38,578 nucleotides of DNA, from assembly GCA_022013085.1 (NCBI GenBank), contig JAKLQX010000036.1, positions 1 through 38,578 on the forward strand. Direction: 5' to 3'. Positions 20,779 to 29,651 of the stretch are shown here, piece after piece (positions within the stretch are counted from its first letter, which is position 1; each line of letters opens with the position of its first letter). Source of the DNA: Candidatus Omnitrophota bacterium (GTDB lineage: Bacteria; Omnitrophota; Gorgyraeia; Gygaellales; Profunditerraquicolaceae). The translations under genes were made by a program, and so were the position numbers. The notes under the pieces were generated by a model that worked only from the letters and a program-made list of their open reading frames with translations, was not told the DNA's origin and did no database searches.

Positions 20779-21930
20779 CTACTTAGCCATCTCTTTGATC
20801 AACTTCAAAGCAATAATGCTACGCTGGATCTGGTTGGTACCTTCATAAATCTGGGTAATTTTCGCATCGCGTACATATTTCTCAATAGGATAATCTTTCA
20901 TATAACCATACCCGCCAAATAACTGCAAAGCATCAACAGAAACCTTCATCGCTACGTCGGACGCATACATCTTAGCCATAGCGGATTCTTTCGCCACATC
21001 TTTACATCCGGCATCCACCATTCTCGCCGTAGAATAAACTAATCCACGCGCAGCCTCAACTTCCGTAGCCATATCCGCCAGCATCCACTGGATCCCCTGA
21101 AAACTAGAAATGGATTTACCAAATTGCACTCTTTCCCGCACATATTTAACCGCCAACTCTAGCGCTCCTTGAGCAATGCCTAATGCCTGAGCCGCAACTC
21201 CGGGACGCGACATATCAAAAGTTCTCATCGTAACAATAAAACCCATGCCTTCTTTAGCCAATAAATTTTCCGCGGGGATTTTACAATCCGTAAAAATTAA
21301 TTCCCGGGTACTAGAGGCGCGAATGCCAAATTTATCTTCTTTTTTGCCAAATGTAAAACCCGGAGTTCCTTTTTCTACGATAAACGCGCTCGCCCCGCGC
21401 GCCCCTTTGGTTTTATCCGTCATAGCGATCACCACGTAAGTTTCCGCGTCGCCGCCATTAGTAATAAAATGCTTCAGGCCATTTAAAACATAGTGATCCC
21501 CCGCCTTTTTAGCCACGGTCTTAATTGCTGAAGCATCAGATCCAGCTTCCGGTTCAGTGATCGCAAACGCCGCAACCTTTTTACCGCTGGCTAAAGCCGG
21601 TAAATACTTTTTCTTCTGCTCATCGCTACCAAATAAAACAATTGGAATTGTCCCTAAGGCACTCGCCGCGTAGCAAACCGCAATACCGCCACAAGCACGA
21701 GAAAACTCTTCGGTTGCCAAACACAAATTCATTGTGCTATTCGCGAACCCGCCGTACTCCTCAGGAATAAACAAGCCAAACATGTCAGACTCACCCATTA
21801 CTTTCAAAACTTCCCAGGGATACTCTTCGCTAATATCATATTTAGCTGCAACCGGCCTGATTTTTTCTTCGGCAATCTTATGCGCTAAATCTTTAATCAT
21901 TTTTTGTTCATCAGTCAATAAATAATCCAT
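20779..21930 (-). CDS. Acyl-CoA dehydrogenase
   Basis: 383 residues from ATG 21930, the usual size. Family signatures: YAASALGTIPIVLFGSDEQK, AFAITEPEAGSDASAIKT, FGIRASSTRELIFTDC, QFGKSISSFQGIQWMLADMA and the C-terminal FGGYGYMKDYPIEKYVRDAK plus IYEGTNQIQR, whose Glu is the catalytic base of short-chain acyl-CoA dehydrogenases. It oxidises acyl-CoA (or works in reverse, as butyryl/crotonyl-type enzymes do with bifurcating Etf) and passes electrons to the EtfAB encoded next. Start 21930 is chosen over the upstream in-frame start because AGGAGGGGAACA lies directly before it. A 26-bp palindrome 40 bp upstream may control it. Confidence 0.93.
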   Translation of the reverse strand: MDYLLTDEQKMIKDLAHKIAEEKIRPVAAKYDISEEYPWEVLKVMGESDMFGLFIPEEYGGFANSTMNLCLATEEFSRACGGIAVCYAASALGTIPIVLFGSDEQKKKYLPALASGKKVAAFAITEPEAGSDASAIKTVAKKAGDHYVLNGLKHFITNGGDAETYVVIAMTDKTKGARGASAFIVEKGTPGFTFGKKEDKFGIRASSTRELIFTDCKIPAENLLAKEGMGFIVTMRTFDMSRPGVAAQALGIAQGALELAVKYVRERVQFGKSISSFQGIQWMLADMATEVEAARGLVYSTARMVDAGCKDVAKESAMAKMYASDVAMKVSVDALQLFGGYGYMKDYPIEKYVRDAKITQIYEGTNQIQRSIIALKLIKEMAK

Positions 21931-21970
21931 TGTTCCCCTCCTGTCAAAATAAACCCTATATAACAATATA

Positions 21971-21996
21971 GTAGCTGACGTTTAAACGTCAGCTAC
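21971..21996. promoter_or_regulatory. 26-bp perfect palindrome upstream of the acyl-CoA dehydrogenase unit
   Basis: Each half is GTAGCTGACGTTT or its complement. On the minus strand a CTGACG-16-TATATT promoter-like pair (-10 just left of the palindrome) overlaps it, which fits a repressor operator. No T-run follows, so a terminator for the upstream acetyltransferase gene is less likely but possible. Confidence 0.6.
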
Positions 21997-22053
21997 TCTG
22001 TGGATAACTTATTACACACTCAATTTGAAAGATTATAACATAAAAAGATTGTT

Positions 22054-22503
22054 TTACAATACTTTTAGCAGGGCAATCTCCTGGCAGTTGGGGAATTTGC
22101 AGCAGTTAATACACTCCGCCCAAATCTTATGCGGGAGAGCTTCATGTTTGATTTTTTTAAAACCTAACTTTTTAAAAAACTCCGGTTTATAGGTGAGCAC
22201 AAAAATCTTTTTTGCCCCCATTACTTGGGCTTCGGCAAGGCAAGCCGCAACTAAATCCTGCCCTAAGCCCTTTCCTTGGCTTTGTTTAGCCACCGCTAAA
22301 GACTTAATCTCCGCTAAATCATCCCAGGAAATATGCAAAGCCGCACAACCAGATATCTTGCCCTTATCTTCATAAACCCAAAAATCGCGGATATTCTCAT
22401 AAAGCTCATTCAGCGAGCGCGGCAGCATCACATCCAACTTAGCAAAACAAGCAATCAGCTCTTGAATCTGTTTTATATCTTTTATCTTCGCTTTTCGGAT
22501 CAT
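22054..22503 (-). CDS. GNAT N-acetyltransferase, ArgA-like (putative N-acetylglutamate synthase)
   Basis: 149 residues, a single GNAT domain. AEIKSLAVAKQSQGKGLGQDLVAACL contains the acetyl-CoA loop (Q-x-K-G-x-G); VLTYKPEFFKKLGFKKIKHE and the C-terminal HKIWAECINCCKFPNCQEIA match the short stand-alone ArgA-type acetyltransferases known from deltaproteobacteria and related groups, proposed to start arginine synthesis by acetylating glutamate. The C-terminal cysteines (CINC, PNC) could bind metal (inference). The start overlaps the glgC stop by 4 bp (ATGA), so it is translationally coupled; no arginine genes are nearby. Confidence 0.8.
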   Translation of the reverse strand: MIRKAKIKDIKQIQELIACFAKLDVMLPRSLNELYENIRDFWVYEDKGKISGCAALHISWDDLAEIKSLAVAKQSQGKGLGQDLVAACLAEAQVMGAKKIFVLTYKPEFFKKLGFKKIKHEALPHKIWAECINCCKFPNCQEIALLKVL

Positions 22504-23723
22504 TTGAATTCCGTGCCTTTGGCGACAACCACAATCCCCGACTCACTGACAAAAAATCTCTTCTTATCTTCTTCCAAATTAAAACCAATAACCATCCCCT
22601 GCGGAATGTTGACGTCTTTATCAATAATCGCCCGCTTAATTTTAGCGTGCCTGCCCACATGAACACTCTCCATTAAAATTGAATCATAGACCTCAGAGAA
22701 ACTATTGATCCGCACATTCGGTGAAAGTATGGAACGCTGCACACGGCCACCGGAAACTACGCAGCCTTCCGAAACTATAGAATCTAACACCAACCCCACT
22801 CTTCCCTCTTCTTTATCGCCGGAGTGCACCGTCTTAACCGGAGGATATTGCTCCTGAAAAGTCCTCAAAGGCCACTCCTGGTCATAAAGATTAAAAGTGG
22901 GGTTAGCCTGAATTAACTCCATATTCGCTTCATAATAAGCATCAATTGTCCCAATATCTCGCCAATACTCCTCTTTCCTCTCTTTATCTCGAAAATTATA
23001 AGCCACAATCTTCATCCCCTTCTTTAACATCTGCGGGATAATATCCTTACCAAAATCATGCGAAGATTTATGATTTTTAGCATCCTCAAACAACTCCTGC
23101 ATTAGTATAGACTGATTAAATACATAAATTCCCATTGAGCCATATATTTTATCCGGTTTTTCGGAAATAGTCTTAGGATTTACCGGCTTCTCGTAAAAAC
23201 CCGTAACCCGGCCATCCGGGCCCACTTCAACCACCCCCAGATTTTTGGATTTATTTTTTTCTATCTCCACAACACCCACTGTCAGGTCCGGATTTTGTTC
23301 GCGGTGCACATCAATCATCGAATAATAATTCATTTTATAAATATGATCCCCGGCCAAAATCAAAACTTCATCCGGCCGGTCCATTTCCAGGGTATAAAGA
23401 TTCTGATAAATCGCGTCCGCCGTGCCCAAATACCAGGAATCCCCTACGCGCTGCTGCGCGGGAAGCAGTTCTATAAATTGCCCCAATTCTGAAGGCAGAA
23501 AATTCCAACCCAAACGAATATGCCTTTGCAAAGAGGCGGATTTATATTGCGTAAGGATATAAATTTTACGCATACCTGAATTAATGCAATTACTTAAAGT
23601 AAAATCAATGATCCGGTATATCCCGCCAAAAGGGACTGCCGGCTTAGTGCGGTCCTTAGTCAAAGGCAAGAGCCGCTCACCTTTACCCCCTGCCATAATA
23701 AATGTTAAAACTTTACGCATCAT
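22500..23723 (-). CDS. glgC: Glucose-1-phosphate adenylyltransferase (ADP-glucose pyrophosphorylase)
   Basis: 407 residues. N-terminal pyrophosphorylase signature [20 protein letters not shown] with [49 protein letters not shown]; and a left-handed beta-helix C-terminus ([20 protein letters not shown]). It makes ADP-glucose from glucose-1-phosphate and ATP, the committed step of glycogen synthesis, in the cytoplasm. ATG 23723 overlaps the stop of the MarC-family gene (ATGATG arrangement), and its stop overlaps the acetyltransferase start. No other glycogen gene is in the window. Confidence 0.95.
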   Translation of the reverse strand: MMRKVLTFIMAGGKGERLLPLTKDRTKPAVPFGGIYRIIDFTLSNCINSGMRKIYILTQYKSASLQRHIRLGWNFLPSELGQFIELLPAQQRVGDSWYLGTADAIYQNLYTLEMDRPDEVLILAGDHIYKMNYYSMIDVHREQNPDLTVGVVEIEKNKSKNLGVVEVGPDGRVTGFYEKPVNPKTISEKPDKIYGSMGIYVFNQSILMQELFEDAKNHKSSHDFGKDIIPQMLKKGMKIVAYNFRDKERKEEYWRDIGTIDAYYEANMELIQANPTFNLYDQEWPLRTFQEQYPPVKTVHSGDKEEGRVGLVLDSIVSEGCVVSGGRVQRSILSPNVRINSFSEVYDSILMESVHVGRHAKIKRAIIDKDVNIPQGMVIGFNLEEDKKRFFVSESGIVVVAKGTEFK

Positions 23724-24319
23724 TTAAGGAATGCTCCGGTTATGCCATGCCTGATCATCATCACCGCGATTGCTGCTAATAATATATACATTATCTTGGA
23801 AAATGCCCTCGTGCCGCCGGGGCCAATGACTTTCATGATCAGATCTGCCTTAATTAAAGTAAGCCAAACAAAAAACATATTTAATATTAACGCCACTAAA
23901 GTAGCCAAAGCGCCAAAACTATTCATCATCATCAGCGTAGTAGTCAACACCGCAGGCCCGGTAATTAATGGCGTGCCTAAGGGAAATACGCCCAAGTCTT
24001 TATCATGAAAACTAGTCAATAAACTTTTCTCCGCCCCCGGTAATAAAAGCCGCACCGCGATAACAAATAATAACGCTCCACCGGCAATCTGAAAATCAGG
24101 TATAGTTATGCCTAAAAGTGAAAATACCCATTTACCTATGCTCATAAAAATAATCGCCACTGCAGTAGCTGTTGTAACTGCATTTATAATTATTTTTCGT
24201 TTCTGGGCTTTGGATGTATTCTCAACTAGAGATAAGAAAATAGGAATATTGGCAATCGCGTCCACCGCCACAAACAACGGAATAAAACTAAGTATATACG
24301 GCCTAAGCGCTTCCATCAT
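23720..24319 (-). CDS. MarC-family integral membrane protein
   Basis: 199 residues from ATG 24319, with about six hydrophobic helices. Family signatures: [60 protein letters not shown]. The function of the MarC/YchE family is unsettled; the name comes from an old link with multiple antibiotic resistance that was later disputed. Start chosen at ATG 24319 because a TTGCCA-17-TATAAT promoter ends 6 nt before it; the longer frame to 24397 runs into the ftsA terminator hairpin. First gene of the marC-like/glgC/acetyltransferase unit. Confidence 0.85.
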   Translation of the reverse strand: MMEALRPYILSFIPLFVAVDAIANIPIFLSLVENTSKAQKRKIIINAVTTATAVAIIFMSIGKWVFSLLGITIPDFQIAGGALLFVIAVRLLLPGAEKSLLTSFHDKDLGVFPLGTPLITGPAVLTTTLMMMNSFGALATLVALILNMFFVWLTLIKADLIMKVIGPGGTRAFSKIMYILLAAIAVMMIRHGITGAFLK

Positions 24320-24325
24320 GGCTAT

Positions 24326-24354
24326 ATTATATAAAATACTCATCAAAATGGCAA
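24326..24354 (-). promoter_or_regulatory. Leaderless-type promoter of the MarC-glgC unit
   Basis: Minus strand TTGCCA (24354-24349), 17-nt spacer, TATAAT (24331-24326), ATAGCC, ATG 24319. It lies directly after the ftsA terminator, so this unit is separate from the dcw cluster. Confidence 0.8.
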
Positions 24355-24372
24355 CAAATATAATTAGAAAAA

Positions 24373-24435
24373 AAGGGGACGTGCTGTTAGGGGACACCCT
24401 TTGTCAAGGGTGTCCCCTTTTAGCACGTCCCCTTT
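24373..24435 (-). terminator. Strong Rho-independent terminator after ftsA
   Basis: A compound hairpin: outer arms AAAGGGGACGTGCT / AGCACGTCCCCTTT and inner arms AGGGGACACCCTT / AAGGGTGTCCCCT, directly after the ftsA stop codon and followed on the minus strand by seven T. It looks like a GGGGACAC palindrome nested inside another palindrome. Confidence 0.9.
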
Positions 24436-24436
24436 C

Positions 24437-25693
24437 TTAAAAATATTCCTGGTAGGTTTCTTTAAAGCGGTTTACTGCTTTCATTATCAGATTTTGGGCG
24501 GGTTTAACTAAAGGCAAGATGCCTACAGTTTTGCTTTCAAGATCTTCACAAATCATTCCTAAACAAGTAAGATAAGTCAGGTACTTCTGTCCTGATAAAT
24601 CGTTATTCTCTTTAACGATAACAGCAATCTCAGGATTGCTAATTCGACCGATATGCACCGGGATACCAACCACATGCTCCATCATCTCGATAAAGCCATC
24701 AGTGAGTAAAGTTTTACCGGCAATAACAAAATGATCAATTTCATGGAGCGCCACTTTTCTCTCAACAATTTCTTTTATCTGCGTGCAGATTAAGCGGGCG
24801 GAATTAGAGACCATTTGCGAAACTTCCCTCTGTTTTATAGGCTTATAAAACTCATCTTTTTTTACTAAAATCTCTTTATTTTCAGGAATATTACTGATAT
24901 CTCCGATAACCCCATAAGAACGCTTGATATCCTCTGCCAATTCGTAATTAATCTTTAAGCCTTCACAAAGTTGTTGCGTAAGGCTAGATCCCCCTAAAGG
25001 CAAGATCTGAATATCCTGCAAAAGCCCGTCTTTAAATAAAAGCAGCTCCGTAACATCGCTTCCTATATCACAAAAAACGCTTATACCCCGCCTCTCCTCT
25101 TTATTAAATACTGCCTTGCTGGTAGCTAAACCTGAGAATGATAACTCCTTAATTTCATAGCCTGATTGGCTTACGACACGGCTTAAACTCTGCAAAGAAG
25201 AAAGCCGGGCGCTAACTAAATATAAATCCACCTCCAACCTATGGCTATAAAGCCCAACAGGGTTAATTACATTGCTTTTAGAATCAATAGTATAACTCGA
25301 TGGGATTACATGCATTATTTCTTCATCCAAACTTGAACCAAGTATACGCGCCTGCTCATTAGCATGGGCTATATCAGTAGAAGTGATTACCTTATTGCCT
25401 CTTTCCGCCAGCGGAATAATCGCATGGCTATGTTTTGTCGAGATATCTTTGCCTGAAAAATTGGTATGAATAAACTTTATTTTTAAGCCCGATTTGGTTT
25501 TTAATCTTTTGATAATCTTCGTAAGACAGGTTACTAACTCCGTGGCATCGATAATTACTCCTTCTTTTACCCCGCGTGAAGGCATAACCTCAAAAAATAA
25601 ATTCTCACAACGCCCTCTTTTAACTTTGGCGACAGTTGCGGCGATTTTATTTGAACCTATATCTATCGCGCAAATATAACTATTATAAAACAT
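24437..25693 (-). CDS. ftsA: Cell-division protein FtsA
   Basis: 418 residues of the actin-like FtsA family: ICAIDIGSNKIAATVAKV (phosphate-1), VFCDIGSDVTELLLFKDG (phosphate-2), IDHFVIAGKTLLTDGF (adenosine-type motif), an SHS2/1C insertion between, and a C-terminal amphipathic helix NLIMKAVNRFKETYQEYF that would anchor it to the membrane. FtsA normally ties FtsZ filaments to the membrane and recruits the divisome. Start ATG 25693 shares its base with the ftsQ stop. It is the last gene of the cluster; the usual next gene, ftsZ, is absent and a terminator follows. Confidence 0.93.
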   Translation of the reverse strand: MFYNSYICAIDIGSNKIAATVAKVKRGRCENLFFEVMPSRGVKEGVIIDATELVTCLTKIIKRLKTKSGLKIKFIHTNFSGKDISTKHSHAIIPLAERGNKVITSTDIAHANEQARILGSSLDEEIMHVIPSSYTIDSKSNVINPVGLYSHRLEVDLYLVSARLSSLQSLSRVVSQSGYEIKELSFSGLATSKAVFNKEERRGISVFCDIGSDVTELLLFKDGLLQDIQILPLGGSSLTQQLCEGLKINYELAEDIKRSYGVIGDISNIPENKEILVKKDEFYKPIKQREVSQMVSNSARLICTQIKEIVERKVALHEIDHFVIAGKTLLTDGFIEMMEHVVGIPVHIGRISNPEIAVIVKENNDLSGQKYLTYLTCLGMICEDLESKTVGILPLVKPAQNLIMKAVNRFKETYQEYF

Positions 25694-26490
25694 TATCTGT
25701 CCTTACCTGTATTGTTCAGTTTGATTACTGGCTCTTTGAACCTAAGGTCTATGTATTTAATATTCGCCCACTCTTTGGCTGCCTGAGTAATCAGGCCGCC
25801 TAAAACCATCATCTTCTCTCTGATATTGTTTTTACCGACGCGAACTTCAAAACCTACCCACTCGACTCCTGAGTTACTTTTGGTATAATCAACAGCCTGC
25901 GCAGGCGCAAGGATGAAAAACCCGGCGCTTTCCGCGTTGGCAACATCAATTCTTTTTAATGTAAAACCCCGAAAGGATCTATTATTTTTAAACTCATTTA
26001 TTATATCTAAAGCTATCTTTATCTCAACCCGCTTATACCTTACTCCTGGCTTTGGCCCGAATATTTTTGTCTCTAGGCCATAAATAATCGGCAACCCGGC
26101 AAACTCTACAGTATTATTGGGATAGAAAAACAACCCTTCTTCATCTATGGCGAAATTCTTATAAAATTTTACTAAAGCCAAAGGCTTGCGTTTAACAAAA
26201 TCTATCAATACGCGATTAGGCAGCACCCTGGCAAATCTGATCTTGCGGCAATCCGGACAACTTAAAAGCGCTTGCCTAGAGTAAGCTTGCAAATCCAAAC
26301 TAAATATATTTTTGCCTTTTAAATAATCGAATGACACATCAGAGTTTCTTACCACCACTTGCTTAACGGTAAAGAAGTCTGCAGTAGTTAAGACTTTCCA
26401 AATATATCCTATTAATAAAGAGAAAACAAGCAAAATTATTGCCAGGATTGAAATTATTTTTACGGGTAATTTAAATTTCTGCTTTTTCAT
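25693..26490 (-). CDS. ftsQ: Cell-division protein FtsQ
   Basis: 265 residues, a bitopic membrane protein: short basic N-terminus, one membrane helix (about 12-32), a POTRA domain (TVKQVVVRNSDVSFDYLKGK onwards to VLIDFVKRKPLALVKF) and a beta-domain ending with IKYIDLRFKEPVIKL, the typical FtsQ end. It links FtsB/FtsL to the early divisome. The start overlaps ddl by 20 bp. Position between ddl and ftsA is classical. DNA for the periplasmic part contains a CxxC (SCPDC), unusual but without clear meaning. Confidence 0.9.
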   Translation of the reverse strand: MKKQKFKLPVKIISILAIILLVFSLLIGYIWKVLTTADFFTVKQVVVRNSDVSFDYLKGKNIFSLDLQAYSRQALLSCPDCRKIRFARVLPNRVLIDFVKRKPLALVKFYKNFAIDEEGLFFYPNNTVEFAGLPIIYGLETKIFGPKPGVRYKRVEIKIALDIINEFKNNRSFRGFTLKRIDVANAESAGFFILAPAQAVDYTKSNSGVEWVGFEVRVGKNNIREKMMVLGGLITQAAKEWANIKYIDLRFKEPVIKLNNTGKDR

Positions 26491-27415
26491 ATGCCAGTTC
26501 TAATAATTTTAAACAAAGTTGATCAAATCCTATGCTTACAGTTTTGGCTGCCTTGGGCAAGAGGCTGGTTGAAATCATCCCGGGAATAGTATTTATTTCT
26601 AAAAGATAAGGAAGATTATCCTGGCTTAATATGATATCTGTACGCGAACAGCCAAAACAACCCAAAGATTTATGCGCGATAAGCGCTGCCTTTTGCGCAC
26701 TTTCGCTGATATGATCATCTAAATGCGCGGGAACAATATACTCAGTAAGCCCTGCCTGATATTTTGCCTGGAAATCAAAAAATTTATTTTGAGGGATAAT
26801 CTCAATAACCGGCAAGGCTATCTCATCCAGAACCCCAACTGTAAGCTCTCTTCCTTTAATATACTCCTGAAGAATTACGCGCGCGTCAAACTGAAAAGCC
26901 AGATCAATGGCGAGAGCTATATCAATAACAGATTCAACAATAGAAAGCCCAATACTTGAACCATGATTTGCCGGCTTAATTACTAAAGGTAAACCCAGTT
27001 CATTTTTAAAATCATTGCTTTTCTTGTAAGTTGATCTTTCTAAAGACAAAAACTTAGGGGTATAAAAGCCTTGTTTTTTGAATATCTCAAGAGAGCCAAT
27101 TTTATCCATAGCTAAGCGGCTAGCCTGGACCCCTGAACCAGTAAAAGGAAGATTCATTTTCTCTAGAATAGCCTGAATCGTGCCATCTTCTCCAAAACGT
27201 CCGTGCAAAGCAATAAATACACAATCTAAATCATAGCTCTTGAGTAATTTGATATTTTCCTGTTCATTATCTGTAATTATATCGATCCCTACCGCATTAA
27301 CCGAGGACTCAGAAAGCGCGGCCAAAACCGCTTTGCCGCTTTTTAAAGAGATCTCCCTCTCCGATGAAGGCCCGCCCATTAATACCCCTACTTTACCAAA
27401 ATCTTTTACTTCCAT
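26471..27415 (-). CDS. ddl: D-alanine--D-alanine ligase
   Basis: 314 residues, standard length. N-terminal VGVLMGGPSSEREISLKSG; ALHGRFGEDGTIQAILE; the ATP-grasp region with PLVIKPANHGSSIGLSIVES; LQEYIKGRELTVGVLDE; and the metal-binding C-terminus LPYLLEINTIPGMISTSLLP. It joins two D-alanines with ATP for the peptidoglycan stem peptide. Overlaps murB by 10 bp and ftsQ by 20 bp. Confidence 0.96.
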   Translation of the reverse strand: MEVKDFGKVGVLMGGPSSEREISLKSGKAVLAALSESSVNAVGIDIITDNEQENIKLLKSYDLDCVFIALHGRFGEDGTIQAILEKMNLPFTGSGVQASRLAMDKIGSLEIFKKQGFYTPKFLSLERSTYKKSNDFKNELGLPLVIKPANHGSSIGLSIVESVIDIALAIDLAFQFDARVILQEYIKGRELTVGVLDEIALPVIEIIPQNKFFDFQAKYQAGLTEYIVPAHLDDHISESAQKAALIAHKSLGCFGCSRTDIILSQDNLPYLLEINTIPGMISTSLLPKAAKTVSIGFDQLCLKLLELAYEKAEI

Positions 27416-28290
27416 AAATTTATCTCTGGTTTAAGCTCAACTTTAAATCTTCTTTTAACTTCTTTACGCGTTAACTTCATAAGCGACAAAACATCTTTAC
27501 TTTTTGCCTTAGCCATATTTAAAATAAAATTCGCATGCACCCCTGAGATAATTGCTTGGCCCGCGCGCCTGAGCTTTAACCCGCACTCCTCGATTAATTT
27601 CCCCGCAGCTAAATTTTTAGGGTTTTTAAAAATACACCCGGCATTAGGCAAGCTATTTTCTTGCGTCTTGCTGCGCTGCTTAAGGTATTTTTTTATTTTT
27701 AACATAATCATTTCTTTTTTAGCCAAGCGCAGCTTTAAGCGAGCCGAAAGAATAATATACTTAGAAAGATTAGATTTACGGTAACTGAATTTTAATTGCT
27801 GCTTTTTTAGCAATTCAATCTTTCCATTATAATCCAAAACTCGTGCCTCTTCAACCAATTCTCCGATTTCCCTACCCCAGGCGCCGGCGTTACCCATAAG
27901 CGCGCCTCCCAAAGTACCCGGGATGCCACTTAAAAACTCTAATCCCGCTAAACCTTGATCTTTAGCGCGCAGAATAAGTTGATTCAATTTCATCGCGCTA
28001 CCCGCATTTATAAATCTGCCCTTAATACGTAACCCTTTAAAGCTAGGGCTATTTAATTTAATCACTAATCCATTTACACCAGAATCACTGGCTAAAATAT
28101 TACTGCCCGAACCCAGTATAAATACCCGGATCCTTTTTTTTCTCGCGAAAATCAACGCATCCTGCAGTTGCCTTAAATTACTGGCTTCGAGAAAATACCG
28201 CGCCAATCCCCCGATTTTAAATGTCGTATGATCGCGCAATTTTTCGAATCGATTAATTTTATTATTTAAGCTCTTCGGCCAATGCATCAC
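27406..28290 (-). CDS. murB: UDP-N-acetylenolpyruvoylglucosamine reductase
   Basis: 294 residues, the short type II MurB. FAD-binding region: TTFKIGGLARYFLEA, VFILGSGSNILASDSGVNGL, LSGIPGTLGGALMGNAGAWG; C-terminal NAGCIFKNP and KLIEECGLKLRRAGQAIIS with the catalytic Ser/Glu region. It reduces UDP-GlcNAc-enolpyruvate to UDP-MurNAc with NADPH. The start overlaps murC by 29 bp; two adjacent ATGs (28290, 28287) are possible. Confidence 0.95.
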   Translation of the reverse strand: MMHWPKSLNNKINRFEKLRDHTTFKIGGLARYFLEASNLRQLQDALIFARKKRIRVFILGSGSNILASDSGVNGLVIKLNSPSFKGLRIKGRFINAGSAMKLNQLILRAKDQGLAGLEFLSGIPGTLGGALMGNAGAWGREIGELVEEARVLDYNGKIELLKKQQLKFSYRKSNLSKYIILSARLKLRLAKKEMIMLKIKKYLKQRSKTQENSLPNAGCIFKNPKNLAAGKLIEECGLKLRRAGQAIISGVHANFILNMAKAKSKDVLSLMKLTRKEVKRRFKVELKPEINLWK

Positions 28291-29620
28291 TCACCTTTAA
28301 AATATCACCTGCTCCGAGAGTAATTACCAAATCTCCGCGAGAAATAATCTTCTTTATATGCTGGACAATTTCTTCTTTCGGCAAATATACCACTTCTTTA
28401 TTCGCGGTATGTTCTTTTATTTTTTTTAATAGCGCCTGGGCGTTAACCCCATCAATCGGCTGTTCGCCTGCTGCATAGATATCCGTAATAATCAGATAAT
28501 CCGTTTGATTAAAAGACCCGGCAAACTCATCTAAAAGCAGCCGCGTGCGGCTATAGCGGTGCGGTTGAAATATAACGATCTTGCGCTTAGCCTTTAAATT
28601 ACCAATTGCTGACAGCGTAGCTTTTATCTCCGTGGGATGATGCGCGTAATCGTCAATCACCAGATATAAATCATTTCTAAACTTTATCTCTAATCTACGT
28701 CCTGCCCCCTTATACCTTTCTAAACTCCTGCGAATATGATTAGTCTCAATACCCAACTCTAAGCCTAAACCGATTACAGCCAAAGCATTAGAAATATTAT
28801 GCTTTCCTCCTAACGCCAGATGGAAACGAAAAACAAATTTCTCTTTAAAAAAACAATCAAAATCTGAACTCAAATCAGTAAACAAAATATTCTTGGCGTA
28901 AATATCCATGGGATTGTCTATGCCAAAAAATAAATGCTTGCCTTTATAATCAGTGAACAACTTTACAAGATTAGCATCATCTGAACAAGCAAAAACACAG
29001 CCTGCGTCGCGCGTACGATTTATAAAATTCTTAAAAGCATGCAATTCATTATCAAAATTATGATAATAATCCAAATGCTCTCTATCTATATTAGTAATAA
29101 TAGAGTAATCCGGTTTGAAATATAAAAATGAACCATCTGATTCATCCGCCTCAGCAACAAAAAATTTCCCATTACCCAGGTAAGCATTGGTATCAATATT
29201 TTTAAGAACGCCGCCGATAGCTACAGTCGGACAAAGGCCAGCCTCAATAAGCATATAAGAAATTAAAGAAGTAACGGTGGTTTTGCCATGGCTGCCAGCA
29301 ACAGTTATTGCTGTTTTCTGCCGCATTAAACTGGCTAAAGCTTCTGCCCGCCTAAGTAAAGGAAGCCCTAAAATTTTAGCCTGGCAGATTTCCGGGTTAT
29401 CATCTTTTATCGCTGAAGAATAAACTACTATATCCTGTTTAGTGATATTGCTAGCGCTGTGATTAATAAATACCTTAGCCCCTAAACGCTTAAGCTCCTG
29501 GGTAATCCGGTTCTCTTTTAAATCCGAGCCACTAACCATAAAGCCACTTTTAAGCAAGAGCTGCGCGATCCCGCTCATCCCAATCCCGCCAATACCTATA
29601 AAATGATAATATTTTTTCAT
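28262..29620 (-). CDS. murC: UDP-N-acetylmuramate--L-alanine ligase
   Basis: 452 residues. Rossmann start HFIGIGGIGMSGIAQLLLKS, P-loop TVAGSHGKTTVTSLISYML, EADESDGSFLYFKPDYSIIT, and the C-terminal domain DDYAHHPTEIKATL plus FQPHRYSRTRLL. It adds L-Ala to UDP-MurNAc using ATP, the first stem-peptide step. Between murG and murB, with a 31-bp gap to murG and overlap into murB. Confidence 0.96.
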   Translation of the reverse strand: MKKYYHFIGIGGIGMSGIAQLLLKSGFMVSGSDLKENRITQELKRLGAKVFINHSASNITKQDIVVYSSAIKDDNPEICQAKILGLPLLRRAEALASLMRQKTAITVAGSHGKTTVTSLISYMLIEAGLCPTVAIGGVLKNIDTNAYLGNGKFFVAEADESDGSFLYFKPDYSIITNIDREHLDYYHNFDNELHAFKNFINRTRDAGCVFACSDDANLVKLFTDYKGKHLFFGIDNPMDIYAKNILFTDLSSDFDCFFKEKFVFRFHLALGGKHNISNALAVIGLGLELGIETNHIRRSLERYKGAGRRLEIKFRNDLYLVIDDYAHHPTEIKATLSAIGNLKAKRKIVIFQPHRYSRTRLLLDEFAGSFNQTDYLIITDIYAAGEQPIDGVNAQALLKKIKEHTANKEVVYLPKEEIVQHIKKIISRGDLVITLGAGDILKVSDALAEELK

Positions 29621-29651
29621 AATAGAATACGCGACAATCTTAATTTAAGCA

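Noticed and set aside
24320-24397. N-terminal extension of the MarC-family protein
   Set aside because: The extension overlaps the ftsA terminator hairpin and the MarC promoter; similarity begins at ATG 24319.
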